In this document: piece after piece, positions 15,037 to 24,925 of the stretch
Numbering within the stretch: position 1 is the first letter of the stretch
How the letters are laid out: every line of letters begins with the position of its first letter
Origin: Sandaracinaceae bacterium
GTDB taxonomy: Bacteria; Myxococcota_A; Polyangia; Polyangiales; Houyiibacteriaceae
Assembly (NCBI GenBank): GCA_020633075.1
Contig: JACKEI010000002.1
Span: 310,001 to 374,000 of the forward strand
Reading direction: 5' to 3'
DNA: 64,000 bases
Position numbers and translations under genes: made by a program
Notes under the pieces: generated by a model
Told to the model about the DNA's origin: nothing
Seen by the model: the letters and a program-made list of their open reading frames with translations, nothing else
The model's database searches: none

Positions 15037-17004
15037 TCAATGGTGGTGGTCGTGCGCGCCGTGTCCGTGCGCGCCGGGCCCGTGTCCGTGCTCGCCGTGC
15101 GCGCCATGCCCGTGCTCGCCGTGCCCGTGCCCGTGCGTGCCGTGCCCATGAGCATGCTCGTGTGCGTCTGCGGGGCCGATAGCGCCCTCGTGACCGTGTG
15201 CGTGCCCGTGCGCCGCGTCGAAGCGCGTCACCTTCAGGCCATCGAACAGCGCGCTCACGCCGTGTACGTAGACCGTGCGAAGCACCCAGGCGACGAGCAC
15301 GGCCAAGCACACATGTGCCGCTGTGCCGTGCGCGTGGGCCGCGTGGGTGAGAGGTGCCGGCACCTGATGCACGCCGAACGCGTTGACCGCACCGGCGAGC
15401 GCCCACGCCAGCCCCACGGCGCAGAGCGTCGCTGCCCAGGTTGCGCGTGCGCCGAAGCTAGCCCGCATGAAGCCCAGCGTCGCCAGGTTGGTCGCCGGCC
15501 CCAGCAAGAGCCCCACCAGCGCGGCGCCCGGGGACAGGCCCTTGGCGATGAGGACGGCGGCCAGTGGGGTTGCGCTGGCGGCGCACACGTAGACCGGCAT
15601 GGAGACCAGCGTGACCAACAAGATGTCCAGGGACCCGCTGGCGAGCCCACTCAGCGCGCCGGCGTCGAGCGCGCTCTCCGCGTACGCCGCCGCCAGGAGC
15701 CCCACCATGGTGAACGGCAGGATGTGCACGAAGAGCTCGTCCAGCTGTCCGAGCCCGCGCTGAAAGCGCGAGTTGGGCCCGCCCAGCTCGAAGTCCGCCT
15801 GCGGCGTAGGCCGCAGCTGCTCGCGCGAGGCCAGTACGCGCCCTGCGACGTAGGCGGCACCTGCGGCGACCACGATGGCGCCCAGCAGGCGCACCAGCGC
15901 GAGCTGCCACCCGAGGAAGCGCCCCGTGAGCACCAGGCTCTCGATGCCCAGCTCCGGGGTAGCCAGCAAGAACGCGATCACGAACGCCGCGCTCCCGCCG
16001 CGGCTGCGGATGGCGTGCGCGACCGGCAGCACCGCGCACGAACACACGGGGAGGGGTCCTCCCGCCAGGGCGCCGCGCAGCGCCTGCCGTAGCGGGCCGC
16101 CACCGCTCAGCCAAGCGCGGGGGATGCCGCGCCCAAGTGACTGCAGCGCCGCGCCCAGCAGGAGCCCGAGCAGCAGCGCGGGGGCCGTCGCGAGGCTCAG
16201 CTCGAGGAGGGCCTGGCTCACGCTGGCGGCCATGTCGACGTGCGCCGCGCCTTCGTACTCGCCGTGAGCGTGTCCTCCCTGAGACACCAGGGCCACGCCT
16301 GCGACCACGGCCAACACGTCCATCACCCGCGCGAAGCGGTCGCGCGACTCCGTCGCCGGCCGGTCGTGGGAGACCACGTGAATCAGCAGGCCCGCGGCAA
16401 AGGCGGTGATGAACGGCGTCCACGCGACAGCGGCGCTCGCGTTGATGGCGTCCGCCAGCGCTACCCCCAGCACGCCGGACAGGCCCAGCGCGAGGCCCTG
16501 CAGAGAGGCCGTAGTGCGTCCCCACTGCTGCACGAACGCGTGCACCAGCAGCCCCACCACCGGCACCGTGTGGGCTGCGATGGCGAAGAACAGGTCAACG
16601 TGGAGGTGCTCCGCGTGCGCGCCGCTGGCGAAGGCGCCCAGCGCCACTCCGTCTCCCATCTGGTGGAGCATCATGGCCACGAGGCTCAGCCAGAGCCCGG
16701 CGCGTATGTGCGCGCCGTCGTCGTCGAACAGGTCCGGGCCGTGTGTGAGGCCGTGTCCGTGGCCTGGGCCATGGTGGTGGTGGAACATGAGCCGCGGCAC
16801 CAGCACGCCTGCGGCGAACACGGCGATCACGCTCAGCCCACCCTCGCTCAGCGCCTCTGGAAGCAGCTGGCCGAACACCACGGCGATGGCCGCCACGAAC
16901 GCGAAGCTGCGCAGCGGGCCCGATACGCGCCCGTGACCCCCCAGGAGGCCGAGCGCGGTGCCCAGCAGGGTGGACAGGAGAGCGAAGGTGTAGGCGAGCG
17001 TCAT
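15037..17004 (-). CDS. ZIP-like / SO_0444-type permease fusion with His-rich tail
   Basis: About 655 residues and many membrane segments. The N-terminal part (about 1-245) is ZIP-like, with the metal-site motif LHQMGDGVALGA and an AAHTVP segment. The C-terminal part is an SO_0444/ArsP-like permease with the signature PVCSCAVLPVAHAIRSRGG and later GLLLGPATNLATLGF. It ends in a tail of about 55 residues dominated by His-Gly, Glu and Ala repeats, a likely zinc or copper buffer. An internal loop is also His-rich (HHHHGPGHGHG). The ATG at 17004 opens the first membrane segment; a GTG at 17061 would add 19 residues. The role is probably divalent-metal efflux or homeostasis; direction of transport is unknown. 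Confidence 0.8.
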   Translation of the reverse strand: MTLAYTFALLSTLLGTALGLLGGHGRVSGPLRSFAFVAAIAVVFGQLLPEALSEGGLSVIAVFAAGVLVPRLMFHHHHGPGHGHGLTHGPDLFDDDGAHIRAGLWLSLVAMMLHQMGDGVALGAFASGAHAEHLHVDLFFAIAAHTVPVVGLLVHAFVQQWGRTTASLQGLALGLSGVLGVALADAINASAAVAWTPFITAFAAGLLIHVVSHDRPATESRDRFARVMDVLAVVAGVALVSQGGHAHGEYEGAAHVDMAASVSQALLELSLATAPALLLGLLLGAALQSLGRGIPRAWLSGGGPLRQALRGALAGGPLPVCSCAVLPVAHAIRSRGGSAAFVIAFLLATPELGIESLVLTGRFLGWQLALVRLLGAIVVAAGAAYVAGRVLASREQLRPTPQADFELGGPNSRFQRGLGQLDELFVHILPFTMVGLLAAAYAESALDAGALSGLASGSLDILLVTLVSMPVYVCAASATPLAAVLIAKGLSPGAALVGLLLGPATNLATLGFMRASFGARATWAATLCAVGLAWALAGAVNAFGVHQVPAPLTHAAHAHGTAAHVCLAVLVAWVLRTVYVHGVSALFDGLKVTRFDAAHGHAHGHEGAIGPADAHEHAHGHGTHGHGHGEHGHGAHGEHGHGPGAHGHGAHDHHH

Positions 17005-17164
17005 GGAGCCGGGCGCGGTGGCGCGGCCGGGAGTGTGCGTTGCGCAGCGCGCGTGCGCCACGCGGCCCCGGCGTGTACTGTGAATATCAAAAATTTCAAG
17101 TTATTTCCGAGCGTTACGAAATCGATCCTTGACGACAATCGAGTGGAACGGTCATTCTTCGTTC
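17005..17164. promoter_or_regulatory. Divergent intergenic region with AT-rich patch
   Basis: This 160-base gap between the metal-transporter gene (minus) and the TetR unit (plus) holds a marked AT-rich patch at about 17082-17110, out of character with the surrounding GC content. A GAACG...CGTTC inverted repeat (17146-17164) lies just before the small reading frame. These are plausible promoter or operator elements for either side; none matches a motif I recognise. Confidence 0.4.
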
Positions 17165-17347
17165 ATGTCCGAGCGCAGTTACGACCTGTCCGAGCTCTCC
17201 TCGTTGCTGAAGTTCTCGTCCGCTTACTTGAAGATGCTGCTCAAGAAGCAGGCCGGCTATCAGCCCAACCAACCCATCTCCGCGGAGCTCGCGGCGGCGG
17301 TTGCGGCCCAAGTCAACCGCCCGTGGCCTCCAACCGCGGCGGGGTGA
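17165..17347 (+). CDS. Small hypothetical protein, translationally coupled to tetR
   Basis: A 60-residue reading frame (MSERSYDLSELSSLLKFSSAYLKMLLKK...) whose stop overlaps a GTG start of the TetR gene (GTGA at 17344-17347). It has helix-forming composition with no signal or membrane segment and no family I recognise. The ATG at 17165 is chosen; an in-frame TTG lies at 17129. The overlap and AT-rich leader support a real leader or coupled gene, but it could be untranslated. Confidence 0.4.
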   Translation: MSERSYDLSELSSLLKFSSAYLKMLLKKQAGYQPNQPISAELAAAVAAQVNRPWPPTAAG

Positions 17348-18015
17348 GCGCCGTCCCCGTGTCCAACCGGGCGCGGCTCCGCCGTGCTCGAGAGGAGCTG
17401 TACCGGGGCATCATCCTGGACGCCGCCGAGAGCATCTTCGCCGAGCACGGCTTCGGTGCGGCCAAGATGCAGGACGTCGCGACCGTCGCCAAGGTGTCGA
17501 CCAGCACCGTCTACGGCCTCTTCGAGGGTAAGGAGGCGCTGTTCGACGCGGTGCACGCGCGCCGCGGCCTCGAGCTGCTGGCCGCGATTCGCGACCAGCC
17601 GTCCGCGCTGTCCGAGCCGCTGGACCGGCTCTTGGGGGGCGTCGCCGCGTACGCCGGGTATCTGATGGAGCACCCGGACTACCTGCGCATGCTCAGCCAC
17701 GTCAACGCGTGGGCGGACCTGCGCCTGCTCGAGAGTCAGGGGCAGGTCGACACCTCCCAACGCGGCATGACGCTGGTCAGCCGCGCGTTCGCGCGTGGCA
17801 TCGCGGAGGGCGTGTTCGTCGCCGAGGACCCGGAGCTGATGACCCGGCTCATGCACGCGGCACATCAGGTGCGCTTACTAGACTGGCTCGCGCAGGGCAT
17901 GCGCGTCCCCCCGGCGGAGGTCGTCCGACGCCTGCAGCGCGAGCTCGTGTGCATGTTCTGCCCCCCCGACCGCATCGTCGCGCTGCTGACGGCGCGCGCG
18001 CTGCTCGACCCGTGA
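17344..18015 (+). CDS. TetR-family transcriptional regulator
   Basis: About 223 residues. The N-terminal helix-turn-helix is typical of TetR (ILDAAESIFAEHGFGAAKMQDVATVAKVSTSTVYGLFEGKEALFDAV); the C-terminal ligand domain is not diagnostic. Possible GTG starts are 17323, 17344 and 17359; 17344 overlaps the stop of the small upstream frame. It may control itself, the divergent metal transporter or, at a distance, the steroid operon whose promoter has a TetR-like palindrome about 3.3 kb away. The last is speculation: its recognition helix does not identify it as KstR or KstR2. Confidence 0.85.
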   Translation: MSAVPVSNRARLRRAREELYRGIILDAAESIFAEHGFGAAKMQDVATVAKVSTSTVYGLFEGKEALFDAVHARRGLELLAAIRDQPSALSEPLDRLLGGVAAYAGYLMEHPDYLRMLSHVNAWADLRLLESQGQVDTSQRGMTLVSRAFARGIAEGVFVAEDPELMTRLMHAAHQVRLLDWLAQGMRVPPAEVVRRLQRELVCMFCPPDRIVALLTARALLDP

Positions 18016-18060
18016 CCGGAGCCCCGCGCTTCGCGGCGTGCTCTTCGGCATGTCGCGAGC

Positions 18061-21003
18061 TCAGTCGTCGCTGAGCAGGTCGTCGAACGCCGCGTCCAGC
18101 TCGTCGTCGTCGGATGCGTCCGGCTCGGAGGCGGCCGCCATGGCCGCCTGAACCTTGCGGATCCTCTGGGAGACGCCGCGGAACACGGCGTCGCGCTTGC
18201 GGACCTTCTCGAAGAAGTAGAGGGCCTCGTTGTTGTCGCCGAGGATCTCGTAGGCGTTGGCAAGCTCGAAGTAGAGCGCCAGCTCCTCGCGTTCGTTCTT
18301 CTCCTCGGCGTGCAGGCCGGCCCGGAACGAGTTGATCGCGTCTTGCGTGCGCCCCTGCTCCATGCGGCACAGGCCCACCATCGTGTGGCACGAGCACGCG
18401 CGCGTCGGGTTGCGCATGGCCACCTGGAACTCGGCGACCGCGTCGTCGATCAGGCCCATTTCCTTGTAGGCAATGCCCAGGTCGAAGTGCGTGTCGCTGT
18501 CGGCCTCGTCGACCTGCTCCTCGACCCCCTTCTTGAACTGGGCGAACACCTGCTCCACGTCGAGGATGTCCGAGCCCGTGTTGGCTTCCGGCTCCTCTTC
18601 GAGCTCTTCAGCGAGCTTCTCCGCCAGGGCGAAGCTCTCGTCGGCGAGCTCCTCCACGGGGGCGGCAGAGGCTGCGCGCAGCTCCGCGATGCGGTTCTTC
18701 AGAGCGGCCGAGTCGGGGTACTCCTCGCGGAGGTCCTCGAGGCTCGCGATGGCTGCGTCGTAGAGACCCTGCGCGACGAAGAACTCGGCCTCTTCGAGGG
18801 CCTCTTCGACCTCCTCGGGGACCTCCTCTTCGCTGGCTTCCGTCTCGTCGTCCGCGAGGGCCTCGGCGGCCTCGGCCACCTCTTCTTCCGCTTCGAACAG
18901 CTGCTCCGCCGCCGCGGCGGTGCCCGTCGGGACCTCGCCCGCGTCGGGTGCGGTGGCGTCCATGGCGTCGGGCACGACATCCCGCTGCACCGTCGGGACG
19001 TCATGGACCGCGTCCAGCCCGTCCGTCGCGCTCACGTTCTTCGGCGGCGGGATCGTCATCGCGTCCGGGAAGTCGCTCGGCGAGGCCGCGTCGACGTCCG
19101 GGGCGGAGGGCCGCACGGACTCGGGGCGCCCCACGCGCTGTGGCGGCGGCACGGACCGTCGCGCGCGCGCGGGCTCGGGCGCCGGTACGGCCGCGGCCTC
19201 GGACACCTGAATGACCGGCGCAGAGGCCGGCTCGTCCATGAAGAGGATGGCGTCGTCCTCGTCCGGCACCTCGGGCGCGGCGGCTTGCGGCTCGTCGAGG
19301 GGCTGCTCCGACGAGACCGAGATGCGCTCTTCCGGGTGCGGAACGAGCGGCTGCTCGACCAACAGCGCGGCCTCGTCGCTCGGCACCGGCACGCTGACGC
19401 GCCCGAGCATGATGCGTGCGTCGATGTTGATCGGATCGAGGTCCAGCACCGCGTCCAGGTACATCACGGCCAGGTCGGGGCGCACCTGGCTACAGATGAG
19501 CGCCATGTCCAGCAGCTGCTGGACCGAGTCGTCCATCATGCCGTTCTGCTGGTAGACGTCGCTCAGCATCTGCCGCGCCAGCATGTAGTCGGGCGCTTGG
19601 TTGACGATCCGCTCGAGCTGCGCCTGGGCCTTGTCCATGAGCCCGAAGCGCAGGAACGACTCGACCTCCGACATGAGCCTCTCGACCTCGGGCCAGACCG
19701 CCGGGTCCACGAAGCCGGCGTAGCCCTCCACGGGCTCCTCTGCCTCGAGCGGGGCCGCCGCGTACGCCTCTTCGTAGGCTTGCGGGGCCGCGACGCTCAC
19801 CTCGACGACGGGCTCCTCCGGCACGGGCTGAGGGGGAGGGGTGTCGTCGATGAAGATGGCCGGCGCGGACTCGGCCTCGTCGTCATCGGCTTCGATGAAG
19901 AGCTCGGCTTCGTCGACGTCGTCGAGCTCGTCGTCCATGAACACCATCTCGGGTGCTTCGTCGTCGTCCGCGAACGCCGCGCTGTTCGCGGGCGCAACGG
20001 GGTCCTGCACGATGGTGCGCTTCGAGATCGGCTCGGGTCTGACGTCGCCGCGAGGCGGAGCCATGATCGTTCCAGGCGGGACCTCGAACAGAGCGGACGC
20101 GTCGCGCGCGGGCGGCTTTCCTTCGAGCGCAGCCCGGGCCTCTGCGTCCTTGGGGTCCAGCTCCAGGATCTTCCGCAGAATGCGCTCGCGCTCGGCGGGA
20201 CGCTTGCCGTCCTGGTAGATGCGCGCGATCTCCCGGTAGACGCTGATGGTCTTCGGGTGCTGACCCAGCAGGTGGAACGCCCGCGCCAGCAGCTCGAGCG
20301 TGGCCACGTCCTTGGGGTTCGCCTGAAAGCACACCTGCAGCTTGCTCAGGGCGCGCTTGGCGTCGTTGCGCTCCAGGTACAGGGTGGCCACTTCGCGCGC
20401 GACGACGACGTCGGGGCGGTGAAACAGGAGCCGCTCGGCGACCTTGATGTAGTCGTCCATGCGGCCCTGCTCTCGCAGCAGGTTGGCGCCCGCCTCGAAC
20501 TCCCGAGCGGCGTCCTCGGGACGCTCCATCTTGCTGAGCGCCTCGGCGTACTTGATGCGCACGGGGATGTTCTCGGGGTCGAGCTCGGCCATGCGACCCA
20601 GCGTCTCGATGGCCTTGTCCAGATCCCCTGCCCGCGCGTAGTGCCCAGCCACGTGCTCGTAGGTGGTGAGCGCGTCGCTCACCAGGTCCAGCTGCTCGTA
20701 CATGTTCGCGAGCTTGAGCTGCGAGTCGATGCTGCTGGGGTCCAGCTTCAGGATCTGCTTGTAGACCGCGACGGCCTTCAGGAAGAAGCCCTGGCTGGCG
20801 TACTGGGTGGCGACGCGTCCGTAGGCGTCCACCGCGCGGTCGCGGGCCCCCGTCTTGGTGTACAGGTCGCCGATCTTGAGCAGCGTCCGGACGTCACGCG
20901 GATCGTCCGCCACGAGCAACTGATACTGCACGATCGCTTTGTCGTAGCTCCCCTTCGCTACGAGTTTCTGCGCAGTTTCAAGTACTTTGTTGCGGTCGAC
21001 CAA
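18061..21003 (-). CDS. Large TPR protein with acidic linkers
   Basis: A 980-residue protein. Residues 1-280 are consecutive tetratricopeptide repeats (SYDKAIVQYQLLVADDPRDVRTLLKIGDLYTKTG and successors). Two long Glu/Asp/Ala/Pro-rich low-complexity linkers (about 300-430 and 545-740) flank a middle TPR block (about 445-540), and a final TPR block (about 755-960) includes DSDTHFDLGIAYKEMGLIDDAVAEFQ. No signal or membrane segment is seen. Proteins of this layout are common in myxobacteria, and some TPR scaffolds there act in polarity and motility, but I cannot assign this one. It precedes the acc/aro genes on the same strand, after a 150-base gap. Confidence 0.85.
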   Translation of the reverse strand: MVDRNKVLETAQKLVAKGSYDKAIVQYQLLVADDPRDVRTLLKIGDLYTKTGARDRAVDAYGRVATQYASQGFFLKAVAVYKQILKLDPSSIDSQLKLANMYEQLDLVSDALTTYEHVAGHYARAGDLDKAIETLGRMAELDPENIPVRIKYAEALSKMERPEDAAREFEAGANLLREQGRMDDYIKVAERLLFHRPDVVVAREVATLYLERNDAKRALSKLQVCFQANPKDVATLELLARAFHLLGQHPKTISVYREIARIYQDGKRPAERERILRKILELDPKDAEARAALEGKPPARDASALFEVPPGTIMAPPRGDVRPEPISKRTIVQDPVAPANSAAFADDDEAPEMVFMDDELDDVDEAELFIEADDDEAESAPAIFIDDTPPPQPVPEEPVVEVSVAAPQAYEEAYAAAPLEAEEPVEGYAGFVDPAVWPEVERLMSEVESFLRFGLMDKAQAQLERIVNQAPDYMLARQMLSDVYQQNGMMDDSVQQLLDMALICSQVRPDLAVMYLDAVLDLDPINIDARIMLGRVSVPVPSDEAALLVEQPLVPHPEERISVSSEQPLDEPQAAAPEVPDEDDAILFMDEPASAPVIQVSEAAAVPAPEPARARRSVPPPQRVGRPESVRPSAPDVDAASPSDFPDAMTIPPPKNVSATDGLDAVHDVPTVQRDVVPDAMDATAPDAGEVPTGTAAAAEQLFEAEEEVAEAAEALADDETEASEEEVPEEVEEALEEAEFFVAQGLYDAAIASLEDLREEYPDSAALKNRIAELRAASAAPVEELADESFALAEKLAEELEEEPEANTGSDILDVEQVFAQFKKGVEEQVDEADSDTHFDLGIAYKEMGLIDDAVAEFQVAMRNPTRACSCHTMVGLCRMEQGRTQDAINSFRAGLHAEEKNEREELALYFELANAYEILGDNNEALYFFEKVRKRDAVFRGVSQRIRKVQAAMAAASEPDASDDDELDAAFDDLLSDD

Positions 21004-21152
21004 GTGGGATCCGTCGGGGGGTAGGCCAGCATCACGCCGTAATCACACGGCATTTATGCGTTGCCGGGGAGTGTACGTTTCTTGCTGTAGGCCGGTCAAC
21101 AACGGCGCACACGAGCGGCTAGGCACGTGTCGAATTTCCCCTCGGGACCTGC

Positions 21153-22480
21153 TCAGAGGCGCTCTAGGAACCTGGTCGAGAGCGCTCCCGTGCGGAAGTC
21201 GTCGTGCGCCAGGATGCGCAGGTGCAGGGGGATGTTGGTGCGGATGCCACCGATGAGCGTCTCGCCCAGCGCGCGGATCATGCGCACGCGCGCCTCCTCG
21301 CGAGTGCGGCCGTACGTGATGATCTTGGCCAGCAGCGAGTCGTAGGCGCTCGGTACTCGCCAGCCGCCGTAGACGCCGCTGTCCACCCGCACGCCGGCGC
21401 CGCCGGGGGGGTGGTACTCCGTGATGAGCCCGGGCCAGGGCGCGTACGTCACCGGGTCTTCCGCGTTCACGCGGCACTCGATGGCCCAGCCGCGCGGCTT
21501 GAGGTCGCGGTTGGGGAACTCCATGGGGACGCCGGCCGCGATGCGGATCTGCTCGGCGATGAGGTCCACGCCAGTGACCAGCTCCGTCACCGGATGCTCC
21601 ACCTGGATGCGCGTGTTCATCTCCATGAACGAGAGCTCGCCCTTCTCGTTCATGAGGAACTCGAGGGTGCCGGCCGAGACGTAGTTGCTGTCGGCCAGGG
21701 CGCGGCGGATGGTCGCGGCCATGTCGAGCCGCAGCTCGTCCGAGACGGCCACGCTGGGGGCTTCTTCCAGGAGCTTCTGATGGCGTCGCTGAATCGAGCA
21801 CTCGCGCTCGCCCAGCACGCGCACGTCGCCCTTGCCGTCGGCGATGACTTGGAACTCGATGTGCCGCGGCTCTTCTACGTAGCGCTCCACGTAGAGGTCA
21901 CCGTTCTGGAAGCCCGCGATGGCTTCTTGCTGCGCGGACGGGAACGCGGCGGCCATCTCCTCCGCCGTGCGAATGACCTTCATGCCGCGCCCGCCGCCGC
22001 CGCCGGACGCCTTGAGCATCACCGGGAAGCCGACCTGCTTGGCCTGGGCGACAGCGTCTTCCACGTCGCGGAGGACTCCGCTGCCTTCCATCAGCGGGAG
22101 GCCCAGGCTCTTGGCGAGGCGTCGCGCGCTGACCTTGTCGCCCCACTGCCCCATGTTCTCTGGGCTGGGGCCGATGAACGTGAGCCCCACGTCACGGCAC
22201 AGGCTCGCGAACGCGGCGTTCTCGGAGAGGAAGCCGTAGCCCGGGTGGATGGCGTCGGCACCGCTGATCTCGGCCGCCGCGATCAGGGCCGGGATGTGGA
22301 GGTAGCTCTGCTTCGCTGCGGCGGGACCGATGCACACGGCCTCGTCTGCGAGCCGCGTGTGCAGGGCCTCCGTGTCTACGTCGCTGTGGACGGCGACCGT
22401 GCCGATGCCGAGCTCACGGCACGCTCGAATCACGCGCACCGCGATCTCTCCGCGGTTGGCGATCAGGACCTTGCGAAACA

Positions 22481-22481
<1 letters not shown>
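21153..22481 (-). CDS. accC: Biotin carboxylase subunit of acetyl-CoA carboxylase
   Basis: A 442-residue enzyme that carboxylates biotin on AccB using ATP and bicarbonate, the first step of malonyl-CoA synthesis. It starts FRKVLIANRGEIAVRVIRACRELG, has the ATP-grasp glycine loop (KASGGGGGRGMKV) and the FMEMNTRIQVEHPVTE motif. The GTG at 22481 overlaps the accB stop by one base (TAGTG). It is the last gene of the roadblock-aroQ-accB-accC run. Confidence 0.95.
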
Positions 22482-22945
<464 letters not shown>

Positions 22946-23055
22946 GAGTCGCTTGCTAGCACCAAAACCAAGCGCGCGTCAGCTTTCACCGCACGGCGCC
23001 CCGCACTCTCCGCGGTAACGTCAGGGAGCCCCACGCGGCGCGCCAGTCGCCGCCC

Positions 23056-23538
23056 TCAGGTCAGGCGGGAGGCCAGCGCGCGCAAGCCGAGGAGGTAGCT
23101 CTCGGGCCCGAAGCCGGCGATCTGACCCACGCACACCGCGGCGCTGTGGGAGTGGTGCCGGAAGGCCTCGCGTGCGTGGATGTTGCTCAGGTGGACCTCG
23201 ACCGTGGGCAGCCCGGTCGCAGCGATGGCGTCACGCAGCGCGACGGAGGTGTGCGTGTAGGCCGCGGGGTTGATGAGCACCGCTGCGAAGCGCGGCGGCG
23301 CGGACTGAATCCAGTCCACCAGCTGCCCCTCGTGGTTGCTCTGTCGGCACTCTATCTCCAGCCCCAGCGCCCCGGCCAACGTCGCCAGCGCGGCGTCGAT
23401 GGAGGCCAGGGTGGCGTGCCCGTAGATGCCCGGCTCACGGACTCCCAGCATGTTCAGGTTGGGGCCGTGCAGCACCAGCACGGCAGGGGAGCGCGTCTCT
23501 GGGGCCGCTGCCCCGGTGTCGTCGGTGCCTTGGGCCAT
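23056..23538 (-). CDS. aroQ: Type II 3-dehydroquinate dehydratase
   Basis: A 160-residue shikimate-pathway enzyme of the dodecameric class II type. Motifs are LHGPNLNMLGVREPGIYG (catalytic Tyr and Arg loop), CRQSNHEGQLVDWIQ, LINPAAYTHTSVALRDAI and VEVHLSNIHAREAFRHHS. It converts 3-dehydroquinate to 3-dehydroshikimate. It starts 19 bases after the Roadblock gene, so it is probably in one transcript with that gene and accBC. Confidence 0.95.
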   Translation of the reverse strand: MAQGTDDTGAAAPETRSPAVLVLHGPNLNMLGVREPGIYGHATLASIDAALATLAGALGLEIECRQSNHEGQLVDWIQSAPPRFAAVLINPAAYTHTSVALRDAIAATGLPTVEVHLSNIHAREAFRHHSHSAAVCVGQIAGFGPESYLLGLRALASRLT

Positions 23539-23557
23539 GACGTCTTCCCGCGGCTGG

Positions 23558-23917
23558 CTAGGCCAGGCTCGCGGCCAGCTCGCTCGAGCGCAGCCGCATG
23601 AGGTAGCGCGCCTTGCCGAAGTTGCCGGCCGGCCGCACCGCCACGGCGAGGAAGTACTCGTCCGTCACCAAGCGGATGATGGTCGTCATGCGCTCGGCCC
23701 GGATGGCCACCTCTTGCGCCGCGCCGATGTCGAGCATGTCGGCGGCGTTCCGGATCATCTTCAGGATGACGCTGTACTCCATGCCGACGGTCTCCACGTC
23801 CAAGACGGCGTCGTCGTCGACGTACTGCTCCACGGGGATGCCGTCGTATCCCATGAGGATCGCCGCGATCGCGCCGTCGGTCTTCTCGACCACTTCTTGT
23901 AGGACCTGTCTGAACAT
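23558..23917 (-). CDS. Roadblock/LC7-domain protein
   Basis: A 119-residue single Roadblock/LC7 domain (MFRQVLQEVVEKTDGAIAAILMGYDGIPVEQYVDD...). The ATG at 23917 is fixed by a GGAGG five bases upstream. Roadblock proteins dimerise and often act as partners or GAPs of small Ras-like GTPases (MglB in Myxococcus). No MglA-like GTPase gene is in this window. Its placement at the head of an aroQ-accB-accC operon is unexplained. Confidence 0.85.
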   Translation of the reverse strand: MFRQVLQEVVEKTDGAIAAILMGYDGIPVEQYVDDDAVLDVETVGMEYSVILKMIRNAADMLDIGAAQEVAIRAERMTTIIRLVTDEYFLAVAVRPAGNFGKARYLMRLRSSELAASLA

Positions 23918-24071
23918 CGGGCCTCCGGAGCCGTCATGAGCGCACGTGGGCGCCCCGAAAGTCAAGTAATCGTGCCCACCTCGGGCGCGCCGTCGCGGGC
24001 GTGTGCGTGGCCGGTCTTTGCGTGGGACCGGGCCGCGGGGTATGGCCAGCGTCAACTCACGAGGAGCCCCG

Positions 24072-24497
24072 ATGTCGTTCAAGTTCCCCTCCGAAGCATG
24101 GACCAAGGCCTACCAAGACGCGGTGAACGCGAACGAGGGCTACCGCACGCACGGCAAGCCGTGGACCTTCGGCGCGGTGGCCTTCGTCATCAAGGCGGAC
24201 CCGAGCATCGGCATCCCCGACGACGTCGGGATGATCATGGACGTGCACGAGGGGGTCTGCCGGGGGACGCAGTTCGTCACCGGCATGGACGCCGTGCAGG
24301 AGGCGCCGTTCATCGTGGTGGCCGACTACGCGCGCTGGCGTGCGTGCCTCGAGGGCAAGCTCGACCCCATCAAGTCCATGATGGAAGGCAAGCTCAAGCT
24401 CACCAAGGGGCACCTGCCCACCATGCTGCGCTTCGTCGAGTCGTCGCGGCAGCTGGTGGTGAGCGCGACGCACGTGGACACGGAGTTCTTGGCCTGA
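24072..24497 (+). CDS. SCP2-like lipid/sterol-binding protein 1
   Basis: A 141-residue protein with the fold pattern of SCP2 sterol-carrier domains (TFGAVAFVIKADPSIGIPDDVGMIMDVHEGVCRGTQFV...DYARWRACLEGKLDPIKSMMEGKLKLTKGHLPTMLRF). Such domains bind acyl-CoAs, sterols or other lipids in a hydrophobic tunnel. The ATG at 24072 has a GAGGAG six bases upstream. First gene of a tight plus-strand trio, overlapping the next gene by one base. The neighbouring hydratase suggests it presents a CoA substrate (inference). Confidence 0.8.
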   Translation: MSFKFPSEAWTKAYQDAVNANEGYRTHGKPWTFGAVAFVIKADPSIGIPDDVGMIMDVHEGVCRGTQFVTGMDAVQEAPFIVVADYARWRACLEGKLDPIKSMMEGKLKLTKGHLPTMLRFVESSRQLVVSATHVDTEFLA

Positions 24498-24925
24498 TGG
24501 AGCCGGCCATCGAGCTGGCCCCAGGAGCCGAAGACCACGGCTTCGCGCCCATGCTGGCGACGCTCCTGCGACAGAACCTGGACGACCACGCGGACAAGCG
24601 CGCCACGGCGCTGCGCATGCGCGGGCGCGTGGCCATGGTCATCACGGACCTCGGCATGTCGGTGACCCTCGAGTTCGTCCCCTACGCGGTGCGCGTCCAC
24701 GCGGGCATCGTCGGCATCCCGGACGTCACGGTGCGCGCTGGCAGCGAGCACATCATGAAGATGTCCATGCTGGAGCTCGGCCGCTTCGGCCTGCCGGACC
24801 CGCGCGGCGAGGTCGCGAAGGAGCTCTCCGCAGCCGAGCGCGCTGGCGCCATCAAGTACTACGGCGCGCTCGCCAACCTGCCGCTCATGGTGCGGCTCAC
24901 CCGCGTCATGTCGGTGAACGCATGA
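24497..24925 (+). CDS. SCP2-like lipid/sterol-binding protein 2
   Basis: A 142-residue protein related in pattern to the preceding one (RMRGRVAMVITDLGMSVTLEFVPYAVRVHAGIVGIPDVTVRAGSEHIMKMSMLELGRFGLPDPRG). It is probably an SCP2-type lipid-binding domain that has diverged. Its ATG overlaps the previous stop (TGATG) and its stop overlaps the next start (ATGA), so the three proteins are likely made in equal amounts. The two could form a heterodimer. Confidence 0.65.
   Translation: MEPAIELAPGAEDHGFAPMLATLLRQNLDDHADKRATALRMRGRVAMVITDLGMSVTLEFVPYAVRVHAGIVGIPDVTVRAGSEHIMKMSMLELGRFGLPDPRGEVAKELSAAERAGAIKYYGALANLPLMVRLTRVMSVNA

Noticed and set aside
15037..15200. Short repeated GTGCCCGTG-like units that could look like a tandem-repeat or CRISPR-like array
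   Set aside because: They are in frame and encode the His/Gly-rich tail of the metal transporter; units are irregular, with no spacers.
17344..18015. The TetR protein as the regulator of the steroid operon (KstR or KstR2)
   Set aside because: It is 3.3 kb away behind three unrelated genes, and its sequence shows no KstR-specific feature; kept only as a possibility.
23558..23917. Roadblock protein as MglB of a motility polarity module
   Set aside because: No MglA-like GTPase is adjacent and the operon partners are aroQ and accBC.
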